A DNA stretch of 64,000 nucleotides from Akebia trifoliata (Eukaryota > Streptophyta > Magnoliopsida > Ranunculales > Lardizabalaceae). The stretch is from the NCBI GenBank assembly GCA_017979445.1, contig CM030715.1, forward strand, positions 14,595,660-14,659,659, written 5' to 3'. A program made the translations under genes and the position numbers. Below, one piece after another: positions 1 through 10,020 of this stretch; the first letter of the stretch is position 1, and each line of letters starts with the position of its first letter. The notes beneath the pieces were generated by a model. It was not told the DNA's origin. It saw only the letters and a program-made list of their open reading frames with translations, and made no database searches.

Positions 1-68
1 AGGGTTTCATTATCATTCTAGGCAAATGAAAGCAAAAAGGAATGGAATAAAACGAGGGTAAAACTCAC

Positions 69-300
69 CTCAAACACGTAACCCACCAAAGAACTCTTCG
101 ATGCTTTAAGTCGCTTCCACGAACGCCCAAAATGCTCCAAATCTTCCAAAGCAATCTACCAAACGCCTAAATCAACGTAGACGAGAAGAATATGAAGAGA
201 AGGGAGAGAAATCGCCGGAGAGTGAGAAGAAACCGAAGAAAAACGGAGAAGAAACTGAAAATGAAAGGGCGCGTAGGCTTTAACCGTTTGAAATTCGTAC
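69..300 (-). other. Putative 5' leader exon of the antisense gene, family Y copy 1
   Basis: Read on the minus strand, this corresponds to about 59695-59921 of the second family Y copy. Both end in TGAG followed by a splice donor (GTGAGT here, GTAGGT there). The downstream exons would lie left of the window. Only the donor end is placed with confidence; the transcription start is inferred. Confidence 0.45.
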
Positions 301-482
301 TGGTCCGTGTCACCAGTACGGATAAGGCCTAAACAATGCCATCCGTGTCATTAGTAAGGATAAAGGAAATTTGGTTTGAACCGTTCTCAGAACACGGATA
401 AAAAGGAATAGAGAACCATCCGTGCCTCAAACACGGATGAAGGCAAATAAAAAACTATTCGTGCCTCGAGCACGGATCAGTC
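300..482. promoter_or_regulatory. Array of ATCCGTG...CACGGAT dyads (copy 1)
   Basis: Five small inverted repeats occur in a row, at about 304-322, 341-361, 380-401, 417-440 and 457-479. Arms are variants of TCCGTG/CACGGA, with variable loops of about 5-8 nt. The matching stretch of the other family Y copy (59528-59702) also has five. The array lies just upstream of the presumed antisense leader exon, so a regulatory role is plausible but unproven. Confidence 0.5.
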
Positions 483-872
483 AAAATAAAAAATCGAGTA
501 AAAAACCAAATAAAAATCAAAAAAATCATAAATCATAAATAAATAAAAAAAAATCAAAAATTGAAAAAAATCAGAAAATTTTCAAAAACCTTTCGAGTTG
601 CACCCAATTTCGATTTGTTAAAACACGACCGAGAAATACCCAAATTTCAAAATCACCAAATCTTCATCAAATCCGAGGTCTCACACGAGCTCCGCGCCAT
701 CGAGACCAAAGAATCAATAAGGTAATTCTGTCAGACCCCGTGCTTGAGTAACCATTTCTACAAAAGTCATCGATTCAACCGATAATTCGAAGTCGTGTTT
801 TGCAAAATTTCGTCGGGCCCGTACAAATAGGGGTTTAGTCTATTCTTTGTAGTTCTTTACACACAATTCCTA

Positions 873-886
873 CAAAGAAAGGCAGC
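873..886 (+). other. Polypurine tract of family Y copy 1
   Basis: CAAAGAAAGGCAGC lies immediately before the LTR start TGTAGACACC. The second copy has GCAAAGAAGGGCAGC in the same place on the minus strand (59117-59131). This is the expected position of the plus-strand primer of an LTR retrotransposon. Confidence 0.7.
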
Positions 887-1586
887 TGTAGACACCTCGA
901 TTTGAACGGGCCCTCACTCGAAAGGGCCCAAAAATAGCAAGGCTCCAATAAAGAATTGGCAAAAGGGTCTCGATGGCCCGAATCATCGGAACATGACGTT
1001 TTTGCCAAAATCCAAAGCCTCTAACACCTCTCAATGGGTTAGTAGGTCCACCAAAAGGATTCGGCAATTCCATTCTCATATTACACTAAGGGTTTAAGAA
1101 GCATAGAAGAAGAAGGAAGGAAAGAAAAGAAAGGAGAACCTTGAAGATACAAGGTGGGTCTTAAACCCCTCCTCTCTCTCTCTAACCTTTTACTCTTCCC
1201 TCTTCTAACACCCCCTTCTTCTATTTTGTTTTACCCCTTTTGATGATTGGACCCCAAGACTAAGGTTCATAAGGGTCATTTTCATTAATGAAATGACCCT
1301 ATGATCAAGCCAAAATTAAATCCCTACTTAGGAAACAAATGCACCCACGTGGTACAATTTTCACTTTCTTTTAAAAATCAAAGTAGCCGAGTTGTGTAGA
1401 GGTTACCACCACGTGGCGGGGAGAAAAGGGTGCCTAACACCTTCCCTTTTCTCCAATCGAGCTGCTTACCCAAATCTCAAGGTTTGACCACCCCTTTATC
1501 CATTGTGAGTCACTAAAATGCCAAAAATACCATTTTTTGAAAAATGTACCTCGGGTGACCATTCACACCCACTTCCAACTTGAATG
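887..1586 (+). repeat. LTR of family Y, copy 1
   Basis: The LTR begins TGTAGACACCTCG right after the polypurine tract and matches the minus strand of 59116 downwards. It is about 700 bp, much shorter than the roughly 2.05 kb copy at 57.06-59.1 kb, which has a long G/T-rich insert in the middle. It carries the conserved hairpin with loop TGCCTAACACCTT. The right end is uncertain: the sequence runs through GGTGGCGACTCC (about 1586-1597) into MGDG-synthase coding sequence by 1655. Confidence 0.65.
1420..1454 (+). promoter_or_regulatory. Conserved LTR hairpin (GGAGAAAAGGG stem)
   Basis: A perfect 11-bp stem (GGAGAAAAGGG at 1420-1430, CCCTTTTCTCC at 1444-1454) encloses TGCCTAACACCTT. The same 13-nt loop occurs in every LTR of the window that spans this region, but in the Ogre-like family the stem is CGGGGTTGG/CCAACCCCG. 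It is probably an RNA structure in the LTR transcript. Confidence 0.6.
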
Positions 1587-1654
1587 GTGGCGACTCCAAT
1601 CTTTAGTAGTTGTGGCCGTCGTAATGACGAAAACCACGTAGCTACACAACGAAT

Positions 1655-2112
1655 ACGCGATGTTGCCAGATCATGGATGTCCTTAACAATGTTGAACACG
1701 GCATCTGGTTGTGATAGTTTAAGTGCGTTTGTGGATATTTTCTTGAGTTCTTTTGTTTTGGAGCTGAACCATTCAACAACAAGTCTTACTGTTTCCTTTG
1801 GGCTTCGAGAGAAGACACCCGCACCATTGTCTACGACATAAGGGATATTGCCAACTTCCTGCAAGGACGCAATGAAATTTGGATTGTTTTGAAATTTGTT
1901 ACTCTGGCTAATGCAACCAAATTCAAACTATATAGCACAGAGGGATCATAACTCAAACTCGGAAACACTTGATGAATCAAGTAGAAGTTCACTTATTGAA
2001 GGATATGGTAAGAATCAACACATTCACTGTCACTAACCTGGCTAGGGATGAAGTCGTTAAGGATTATAGGAAGACCCCTTATCAAAGCTTCGGCAATTGT
2101 ACCAGGTCCATC
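1655..2112 (-). pseudogene. MGD: MGDG synthase gene fragment (last two exons)
   Basis: This fragment encodes the C-terminal end of a plant monogalactosyldiacylglycerol synthase, the chloroplast-envelope glycosyltransferase that transfers galactose from UDP-galactose to diacylglycerol. The first exon, complement(2038..2112), encodes 25 residues including [20 protein letters not shown] and ends in donor CAG|GTTAGT. The second starts at 1858 after TTGCAG and encodes EVGNIPYVVDNGAGVFS through NALKLSQPDAVFNIVKDIH. Both junctions are canonical, and the protein joins in frame as the family motif Q-EVGN-PYVV. Recognisable homology stops at about 1655; the frame then runs without a stop into LTR sequence, so the natural C-terminus is missing or replaced. 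Upstream catalytic exons are not present in 2113-3775. I judge it a broken or transposon-truncated gene, closer to MGD2/3 than I can prove. Identification rests on remembered motifs. Confidence 0.8.
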
Positions 2113-2847
2113 CTACAAAAGCACCAAAACTCATGAAATTATTAACTTAGGAAACATGAATAAACCAGAAAGTGAAGTATATAGTAGACTACAGCCTTTT
2201 TTTCTCAAAATAAAAGTTGTTTGAGAGGTGCTAGGCACTGTAAATACTTGCCAGCCACTGGATTGAGTGCTCTAGAAGAAGAATATGGGCACAATTATCA
2301 AGACCTCACAAACATCATGGACCCATTGACCTGACAATGGATATAGCATAGCAGTCATTTATACAAGAAGTGTGTGTATTATGTGGATGGTGAAAATGGG
2401 TGTTACATCATCAGGAGAATGGATGAGAGGTTGATGAGGGAATATAAGAGAGATTGGCTTTATTCTTTATTTTCTCATAAGAGACCATGACATTTCTATT
2501 CTTTTGTTTGGCCCCACTGTGAAATAGAACCAAAGGAAGAGAAGAGAAACTTACTTAAACCTGAGTAAAGACCTCGCGGGAAACCTCCATTATTCATTGA
2601 AGGTTGATGATCCCCTGCACGTGTGTCAAACCTCTATTTATTGAAGCTGCTATTGGCACCCCAACTGTTCCTTATTAAATCCTAATTAAAGATTAAAACA
2701 CACCGTTCAAACATAACAAAAGTTTGGTTAAAATTATTACCTCAACATTACAAAGCATTTCAACACATTCAAACAACTTCAACAGTTTACAATTAGGATT
2801 AGGCTTATACAAAATCTTATACCTAACAAATAGAAATCTAAACAAAA

Positions 2848-2886
<39 letters not shown>

Positions 2887-3363
2887 TGAACAACTAATAA
2901 TTAAGAACAACACATTATAATTATAAGTGAAAAAAAAATGGACCTGAAGGGATGAATTGGCTAAAAAGAGAGTAGCCGAAGCTATGTTGTTGATTGGTGA
3001 TATGTGAGGACAGCAGCAACAGGAGTGAGTTTGAAGCAATAAAAAAGATAGGATGAGATTATGGATAACTTCGTGGATGAATGAATGGCTGTGGTCTTCA
3101 CTCCCTCACACTATCATATATCCTATACTCTTCCTCCTCTTACCTTACAATTCCTTTGTTCATGATTGTATTGGACATGGGCCAATAAAATAAAACCCCA
3201 ATAAAATCTACTACACAGTGACCCCCAAACTGTACCCAGATCTCGAAGCCAGACACAAATTATAAGTTGGGAACCAACATAGATTTCCAGATGATTGGAC
3301 TGTGCTTATTAAGGCTAATCCATGAACCTCAAACTAATATTGTGATTAGTGAGAAGATAAGAA
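2113..3363. other. Non-coding stretch between MGD fragment and LINE remnant
   Basis: No supported gene. The upstream exons of the MGD fragment were looked for on the minus strand and not found. A minus-strand reading frame from 3039 starts MLQTHSCCCCPHISPINNIA, and its first 30 or so residues resemble a plastid transit peptide, but it has no recognisable mature domain or good splice donor. The part from 2981 on is repeated at 12383. Confidence 0.5.
2851..2885. repeat. (GA)n microsatellite
   Basis: About 17 uninterrupted GA dinucleotides. On the minus strand they produce serine/leucine-rich spurious reading frames. Confidence 0.95.
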
Positions 3364-3775
3364 ATTTTTTTCTGATAGGTATAAATTTATTCAAGAAGAA
3401 GAAAAAGAGAATATACAAAGTCGGCCGAAATGACCAACGTGGAATGGGTCAAAGAACAACAACATCAAAACCCACCTATCTCCCACAAAGAGAGTCCCAT
3501 CTAAATACAAAGTCCTAAAAGAATACACCTTTGAAATCCGGAGAAAGCCTTTCCCTCAATCTAGGAAGATCCCAATAAAAAAAGGATCAGCAAGACAGCA
3601 TAAGAAATCTATAAAAAGAATTGTGCTGTTAAAGGCAAGGCATTCTATCTTCACTTCAATTACAATTAGATTCTTCTATAACCTACCTTTCTTAGCTTTG
3701 GAGTGCATTGCAGGTACTCCCCCAGGCATTCCAATTGAATTAGATATTCATGGCAGATACATCAACGTATAGTAG
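3364..3775 (-). mobile_element. LINE-like 3' end remnant
   Basis: On the minus strand this ends CTTGAATAAATTTATACC, then TATCAG and a run of A, the kind of tail I associate with plant L1-type LINE 3' ends. A T/G-rich 3'-UTR-like stretch precedes it. The Ogre-like element is inserted within this unit at 3776. No reverse transcriptase coding region is visible. Assignment is by tail character only. Confidence 0.4.
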
Positions 3776-4552
3776 TGTAGACACCCCATTTTTGCACTCG
3801 CCTGATTAATCAACTCGTCAATCCGATTGCAATGATTCCCAATGATGGATGTGTATTCCATTGCTTTATTTTGTTACCAGATATGTTTCAGAAATCCGGA
3901 TGAGGTATCTCGAACTGACAAAACCTTAGAAACCATGCTACGCTAGGAAAATATGACCCCAGAAACATAGAAATCATCATCTTGCAGACCAAAAAGAAAC
4001 TTCACGATAAAAATCACTAAAAAATTACCAAAATACCCCTAACCCCAAAATAACCCTAGAGCCTACGTTACGCTTAGGAAAACTCTCTCGAACACATAAA
4101 ATAACAAATCGAAACCAAATAAATCATTTCACCAATTTTAACAGAATTTGACAAAATTACGAAAATGCCCCTCATAAAGTTCACAATCCTTTCACATAAA
4201 AATTTTCATAAATGACACAAACCAACATTCTCATTGAATTCCTTACGAAAAACCGATTCTAAAACATCCTAGAACATTAAAAATCAACTTGAAATGTGAA
4301 AAGTCCTCTTCGGGGGCAAAACGGTAATTTCACAATTTTCATAATTAAAAAATTTGAAATTAATAAATAAAACATTAAATAATTAAAGTAAAATATTAAT
4401 GAAATTAATTTAAAAATTTGAACCTAAAAAATCGATCAATCGGACTTTTGGGTAAAATTGTTGAGGGTTCGTGGGATATTTCTTTAAGGACCCCTCCATT
4501 TGGGGGTCCAAAGAATTAAAGATATTTGAGAGGGGGATTCTCCAAAAATTAA

Positions 4553-4710
4553 AAGTAAATCAAGAAAGACTGAAGTCAAGGTATTAAAGTCAATCAAGTG
4601 AGACTGAAGTCAAAATTAAAGTCAATTAAGCAAGACTGAAGTCAATATATTAAAAGTCAATCAATTAAGACTGAAGTCAAAACATTAAAAGTCAATCAAA
4701 TAAGACCAAA
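4553..4710 (+). repeat. U3 minisatellite, about 37-40 bp period
   Basis: Roughly five imperfect units built on GTCAATCAAGTGAGACTGAA followed by GTCAAAAT and an AT-rich spacer. Unit number varies between LTR copies: copy 2 (from about 13950) lacks part of the first unit, while the Z LTR has about seven units. It sits about 160 bp upstream of the TATA box, where enhancer-like repeats would be expected. Confidence 0.7.
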
Positions 4711-4865
4711 AGTCATAATAGAACTCTAATTAAATAATAACTCTATCTAATAGAGTTCTAACTTAAAAATACTTCTACCTAAAACAAGTCAAACTAAAAC
4801 ACAACTCTAATTAAAAGATCTCTAATTAAACACTAACTCTATCCAAATCAACCCCTAAAAATATC

Positions 4866-4873
4866 TATAAATA
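4866..4873 (+). promoter_or_regulatory. LTR TATA box
   Basis: TATAAATA followed by AGAGG. It is preserved at 14252-14259, 21243-21250 and 45876-45883, and as TATTTATA in the minus-strand LTRs at 37767-37774 and 54079-54086. Transcription would start about 30 bp downstream. Confidence 0.65.
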
Positions 4874-5291
4874 GAGGTGCTCACACCCTATTTTCGTATC
4901 AAATCATAAACCCTAAGAGAAGTAAGTCTAGAAGCTCCCCTAGCCCCCCATAAACCCTAGTTTTGGAGCCCCAACTCCTTACCTAACATCCCCCCTTCAA
5001 TTTTAGTCTAGAAAACCCCTAAAATCCCTCCAAAAACACCCCTAAATCCGTAACAAACTTGAAGAGTTCAGATTAAAAAACAAGGAGATACCTCGATCTA
5101 GGAGATCCGAAGTCAAATCCGGAAACAGAACGAAGCAAGGGAGTATAGTACAAGGAGCTCTTTTTGTCAGATTTGAGGGAGCAAAATCCTTGCAATCGGA
5201 AAGGTATCAGATTGTTTTTATTTTTATTTCTATCTAGGTTTTTAGCAATGTGATTTACTTGGAAAGTTAGTAGAGACCGGCTTTGGCCGGG

Positions 5292-5322
5292 CGGGATTGG
5301 TGCCTAACACCTTCCAACCCCG
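5292..5322 (+). promoter_or_regulatory. Conserved LTR hairpin (copy 1, one mismatch)
   Basis: Arms CGGGATTGG and CCAACCCCG enclose TGCCTAACACCTT. One A:C mismatch interrupts a stem that is perfect in copy 2. Confidence 0.6.
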
Positions 5323-5481
5323 TAACATGATCCCCGAATTCAGATTTTTTACGGTAGATTAGTTCTTTTTATCTATGTTAGAGTCAGTTAGGTTCCTAGA
5401 CCACATTAACTAGGTGGCGACTCCCAAACCTCAAGGGTCAAAAGCGGATCCGCGCACCCCGCGGATCGAGGGCGCTTTCAG

Positions 5482-5500
5482 TGGCGACTCCACTGGGGAC
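5482..5500 (+). other. Primer binding site (tRNA-Arg type)
   Basis: TGGCGACTCCACTGGGGAC begins 1 nt after the LTR end. The leading TGG pairs with the CCA end of a tRNA, and the rest resembles the 3' end of plant tRNA-Arg, the primer reported for Ogre elements. The match is from memory, with about two differences from the isoform I recall. Confidence 0.75.
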
Positions 5501-7519
5501 CTTGAGGATCAAACTTGAAAAACCCCGAGTATAGGAACGTTGCCAATGACCTAGTTTTTATTTATTATTTTTTGATCCTATTTTATTTTTAGTTAGTTTT
5601 TTATTATTCGTTTATCTTTTTTTTATATATATTGGTGGGTTTAATCATTAATTTTGGTTCAACTTTGAATACGTTATTCTAGCATATTATTATTTTCATA
5701 TAGTTCAATCGAGAGTCACGTGGGGTGATTTTAAATAATACCAAATTTTAACGGATACTTTGTTGAGAGTGGAATAACGATCATTGAGGATGAAATAATG
5801 AAACGAAAAGGGTTTCTTTTTAAGGCATGTCGATCCATGTGTGTATGGATAACGAAAGATTTTCTAGAAACATGGCTATATGTTACTTGATAATGCTTTT
5901 AAAAAATAAGAGATTTTTTTTTTCTTTTCTTTTTTGTTTATTTGCTTAGTACCTAGGTGTTTATTTTTTTAGGCAAGACATGCTGCCCTTTGACAGCATA
6001 TAGGAAGTAGTAAAGTAAAAAAATTTAAAATTAAAAAAAAAAAAAAAAAAATTTTTTTGACTTTTTTGAGGTTCTGTCGACAGAAAAACATGCTGGAAGA
6101 GTGGTGTGCCATGAATAATACGTATTCCTTTCGATTTACACACCATATTAACATTAAGAGGGCGCTGGTGGGTTTGGTGTGCTACTAAAAAAAGTATTGT
6201 TTTCATTTTGGCACATCATCTTCCCAAGATGATAAACAGCTGGGTTTAACGCTGGACGAACTCATCTCTCTGCTGTATCGATTGGAATTTCGGCCCCATC
6301 CATGTCGATTTTGATTAAGATCGTTGATTTCTGTTGATTCAAAGGATAGTTTCTTAAAGAAAACCGATTCAAACGTGATGATCTCGTCGTCCTCAATGGA
6401 AATTGACTGGTTCGAACCAGAAACTGATCGGTTCAACCACTCAAAACCGATCGATTTAAATGAGTATGATCCCAGCCTTCAAAGAAAACTCAAGTTTCTT
6501 TTATGAAAATTTGGGATCATCAGCCCCTGTATAACCAACTCGACCTTGATCTCTCTGTGTTTCCTTAACATCATACATCGTTTTGATGCTCGATAGTGGT
6601 TTTAAATCGGTTTTTTGTTATTCAGTCCATCGATAAGGTCCACGTTTTAGGCTGCAACTCTATTTGCTCTCGTTTTTTTTTCGGTTCTACTCTTCACCCC
6701 TTGCACGTTGGATGCTTCTGATTTACCAATGGGTGGTGTAAAAACATGATGAGTGGGTTCATTCGTTTGTTTTCCTTTGAATGGGATTCAATCAGCTGTT
6801 GTTCACTGAACCGCACCTAAAAACTGATCTCAATCTTGTGGTGGTTGAGTTCGAATTGTCGTGATGGCAGTAGCATGTAGTTTTTTTTTCATAAAATCAT
6901 TGTAATTGTTTTTTTTTTTTAAAAGAGAGATAAAAAAAATAAAAGATTAAAAGGTTTTTAAAAAAAAATAATGAAGCAAATCATATTTTAAATGTTGCCA
7001 ACAGCAACATATGTTTGGCCTTTGGTTGTGTTTTCTAAATTCCTTTTGATAGTGCTCAACCTTTTGTTTTAACAAAAAAAATAAAAAATCAAAATAAGAA
7101 CATCTTCTTTATCTCATCAATCACATTTATACCCTCAATTCGATATCCTTTAAAATTTTGGATTATTGTGGGTCATCCCAAAACAATCTTGATTGGACTA
7201 TAAACTTTTTTTTGCAAGAGTTGGAACCGTGGGCTTATTTCAATGATTCGGACCATATTGTTAGGTTATGTTGATTGCCTATCAAACATACCATAATCTT
7301 GCTTGAGATACATGATTGATGTTGATCGTAATGTCGATGTGCTTATGTGATTGGAATAGTGTGATCTTAATTGAATATTCATATGATTTGAATGATTTTG
7401 GTTTTGATTAAATGTATGATGGTATGATCAGGGCCATTGGCCCATTTGTTTGAAAAAACCCCGGGCACACCCCACCCTGTTTTGCACACACCACATGCAC
7501 GTTTACTGCTTTACTCACT

Positions 7520-7634
7520 TACACGTCCCATTTAGCCAACGTGGCACTAGTGCGTGACCCGGTCTCTTCGGAGATGAGATGTCATTCATGAAACCCACAA
7601 CTCCAGTCACGTACCTTAGGGTATATCAAACTGG
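7520..7634 (+). promoter_or_regulatory. Leader hairpin module 1 (candidate structured RNA)
   Basis: The palindrome GCACTAGTGC (7544-7553) is followed by TCTC-TTCG-GAGA (7563-7574), a 4-bp stem capped by a UUCG tetraloop. Then come CATTCATGAAAC, a CACAACTCCAGTCACGTACC block and GGTATATCAAAC. It is an imperfect direct repeat of module 2, about 210 bp downstream. Confidence 0.5.
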
Positions 7635-7731
7635 GGCATCAATACCGTCTGATCAGGTGATTCTGAGAAGTATATTGATGCACCCAGGCTGGAGCAACCT
7701 GAGCCTTTGACCTATTGTAAGCCACACAGTC

Positions 7732-7850
7732 ACATGTCCCGATTGCCAACGTAGTACTCGTACGTGGTTGGTCCCCTCGTGGGATGCCAAACCATTTATG
7801 AAAGCTACAACCCTTGACTCGTACCCGTAGGTATAAAAGATAATCTAAGT
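7732..7850 (+). promoter_or_regulatory. Leader hairpin module 2 (candidate structured RNA)
   Basis: Same order of parts as module 1 with different stems: GTACTCGTAC (7754-7763; the perfect GTACTAGTAC in copy 2 and element Z) and TCCC-CTCGT-GGGA (7772-7784). Paired positions differ between the modules at both arms, which keeps the dyads closed. Confidence 0.5.
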
Positions 7851-8643
7851 ATATCAATTGCGCTTCTTGGTCAAAACCGGTGCCTAAGCAGATCTTGCCC
7901 CGCTGTACCCTACTGTACGAGGGGGATAGACTACGTCTATTCTAGACGAGAGGTATTTAAGTAGGCCCTTGCTCAGCATTGTGCGCCACCTCTCAACTGG
8001 AGATCAAACTGGCTGTTTTTGGCTTCAGAGAAGTGAATTGAGGTTTTAAATTATCACCTATACGGTATATCAAACCAAGTCACCACGTATCGGAAGGTAT
8101 ATATGTGTGCTTGGGCAAGGGTGGCCAGATAAAAATGCATTGCACGTAGTAAGCTTAGAGTCTAGAAACCTTCCTAGTAGGTCACGACTCGAACTTATCG
8201 TGGGTGTTCCCGGGTTGTTTATTGAATGAATGCATGTGATTGATGAATGTATGTGAGTGATGTGAATGGTGAGATCAGGGTGTATGACTATCCTCAAGGA
8301 TCAAAAATTTAGTTTTTGAAAATTAAAGTGGGTGCACCAACCCAATAAAGAACCCATTCTTTTACAATAATGACCCAGTCCATCCCGATCCAACAATCAT
8401 GGTAGGCCGAACCATTTAAATTGAAAATGGAAATCGAATTTTCAAAGAAGAAAAAGAAAATATTTGCCAAAAAAGATTATTTTCCAAAAGAAGTGTTCTC
8501 TAGAAAAAAATGTTTTCCAAGAAAAAATATTTTCCAGAAAATATTTTCCATAAGAACAAGATTTTCCCAAAAGAAAATAAAAAAATTGGTCTTTTACATG
8601 GACCTTGGAAGAGTACTAAAATCCTCTTTTGTGTCAAACCAGG

Positions 8644-9816
8644 ATGTTAGCCGTCGGCGATAACCCAATCGATCAGTTAGTCAAAACAACCGTCATAGGA
8701 ATGCACCCAGTAGAGAAGATCAATTTTGGGAGATTCATGTTGAGGAGTGCTCTTTACTTCCATGAGTTTGAGATAGACTGGAACCTCTTACATGCTATGG
8801 CTAAACGATGGAACCCCTACCTTCACATATTCCACATTGGGCGTATACACTTGTGCCCTACTCACGAGGATTTTTGTGGTATTATGGGGATATCTACTTC
8901 AGGACCTCTAGTCCGGCCCTCATTGAAGACCGGATATTCTGGTGCCCTCGCCACAGGATTGAATATTTCCAAAGAAGAAGCCAAGGCCCTAATCCACAAC
9001 GGGAGACTGGATTTAGTACCTTTACTGGGCCCGTACCACTCCCGCAGTCATCCTATCAATGTAAAACCCGAAGCCTGGCGAGCCACTAGAGATTATCGAT
9101 TATGCCTAGGAATCCTAGCCCAATACATACTGACCTCTAATAGTGATGGCCAAACTATCCCTGAGTCCTTCATAGATATAACCTCTCAACTCTCGAGGAA
9201 AGCCAACCCAGTACCCCTCATCTTAGTTGAAACTTTCTCAGGTCTAGATGCCATAAAAAATGGTGAGCGGGAAAGCTTCAAAGGAAGCCCATACTTACTC
9301 TATATGTGGCTTTGTGATCGTCTTAAGATTGTAGATGTTCCCTCAAACCTCGAATATGGGCCATAACACTTTTTCAAGAGAAACCTGTTAGTGCGTCACA
9401 ACTCAGTCAAAGCCTGGAGTAAATGGTTAGACTCTCGCTTAGCTCGTCATATCGATTTAAGATGTCCTTGGTGGATGACTGATCCCCCCATTCTAGGAAC
9501 CAAAGGATCCTACTATGTCCGTCTGATCGGTTTAGAAGGAACATCTTTTTACCATCCTAATTTGATCCCAGAACAGTATGATGTACCCATAGAGTTATCC
9601 TTATCTCAACCCAAAGCTTTCTTTTCCCCCGAGCCTTTGACTGAAAAGTTAGTACACCTCATCGAGAAAGCATGGAACAAGCGCACCTTAGGGTATCCAG
9701 ACGGACCAGCAGAATTCAAAGAGCCAGTTGTTAGAGCTAAGAGGGTCAAGCCTGACAACAATCCTGATGACCATCAAGACAAAGCCAAGCGTCCATGTAA
9801 AAATAGTTCAAAATAA
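8644..9816 (+). pseudogene. ORF1 upstream of gag (DUF7745 / plant-mobile-domain-like), one stop
   Basis: This is the additional ORF that Ogre-lineage elements carry before gag; its function is unknown. I start it at the ATG at 8644, because the frame upstream of that is a shadow of lysine-rich leader. About 390 codons follow, interrupted once by TAA at 9364-9366; copy 2 reads GAA there, so a single base change broke it. Motifs include HEFEIDWNLLHAMAKRWNPY and FHIGRIHLCPTHEDFCGIMG, resembling the W-P...F.F......PT.EEY..L pattern of plant DUF7745 and, more loosely, the plant mobile domain. There is no zinc knuckle, protease or membrane segment, and the C-terminus is basic (KAKRPCKNSSK). gag follows 200 bp downstream. 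The domain call is from memory and could be either family. Confidence 0.65.
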
Positions 9817-10020
9817 ATTTGTTGAAAGATGTTTTAATAAGAACGTATTGTTTATCATTTTCAATAAAACTATCTTTCTTTTTGAATAAATATTTATTTC
9901 CTTTTCAAATACTCATTGTGTGAATGGATTAATTAATGGATTGGTGCACGAACCTCAATAAAATGATTCTTAAAAATGTTATCAAGGGGGTAATACTGAA
10001 ATTGACTAAATCTACCTTTG

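Larger units (their letters stand above)
1..886 (+). mobile_element. 3' internal end of a Tat-like LTR element (family Y, copy 1)
   Basis: This is the non-coding 3' end of a Ty3/gypsy-type element running into its LTR at 887. The whole stretch matches the reverse complement of about 59117-59935, so two copies of the same family are present in opposite orientations. It ends in a purine-rich tract directly before TGTAGACACC. The reverse strand looks like the start of an antisense gene: an array of small dyads at about 300-480, then a leader ending in the splice donor TGAG|GTGAGT at 69/68. The rest of the element lies outside the window. Confidence 0.75.
3776..5480 (+). repeat. 5' LTR of Ogre-like copy 1
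   Basis: 1705 bp, starting TGTAGACACCCC and ending GGGCGCTTTCA (TG...CA), followed at once by the PBS. It contains a U3 minisatellite, a TATA box and the conserved hairpin. Related LTRs in the window: 13177-14866, 20411-21857 (truncated), 37168-39446 (minus), 44727-46564 (diverged), 53487-55093 (minus). Confidence 0.9.
5501..8643 (+). other. Long non-coding leader of Ogre-like copy 1
   Basis: About 3.1 kb between PBS and ORF1 with no convincing protein. Short frames here (for example around 5960-6206, 6324-6506 and 8421-8663) are not supported by motif, and the last is lysine-rich low complexity. The stretch 7430-8300 is the best conserved: it recurs in element Z (49620-50480), which has no ORF1. 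It contains the two hairpin modules annotated separately. Poly-A and poly-T tracts account for most length differences between copies. Confidence 0.7.

Noticed and set aside
1584..1841. Plus-strand frame opposite the MGD exon
   Set aside because: Shadow of the MGD coding frame on the other strand; no motif of its own.
2693..2893. Ser/Leu-rich minus-strand frames
   Set aside because: Translation of the GA microsatellite.
8421..8663. 80-codon lysine-rich frame before ORF1
   Set aside because: Low-complexity adenine-rich leader sequence without motif; it overlaps the ORF1 start in another frame.
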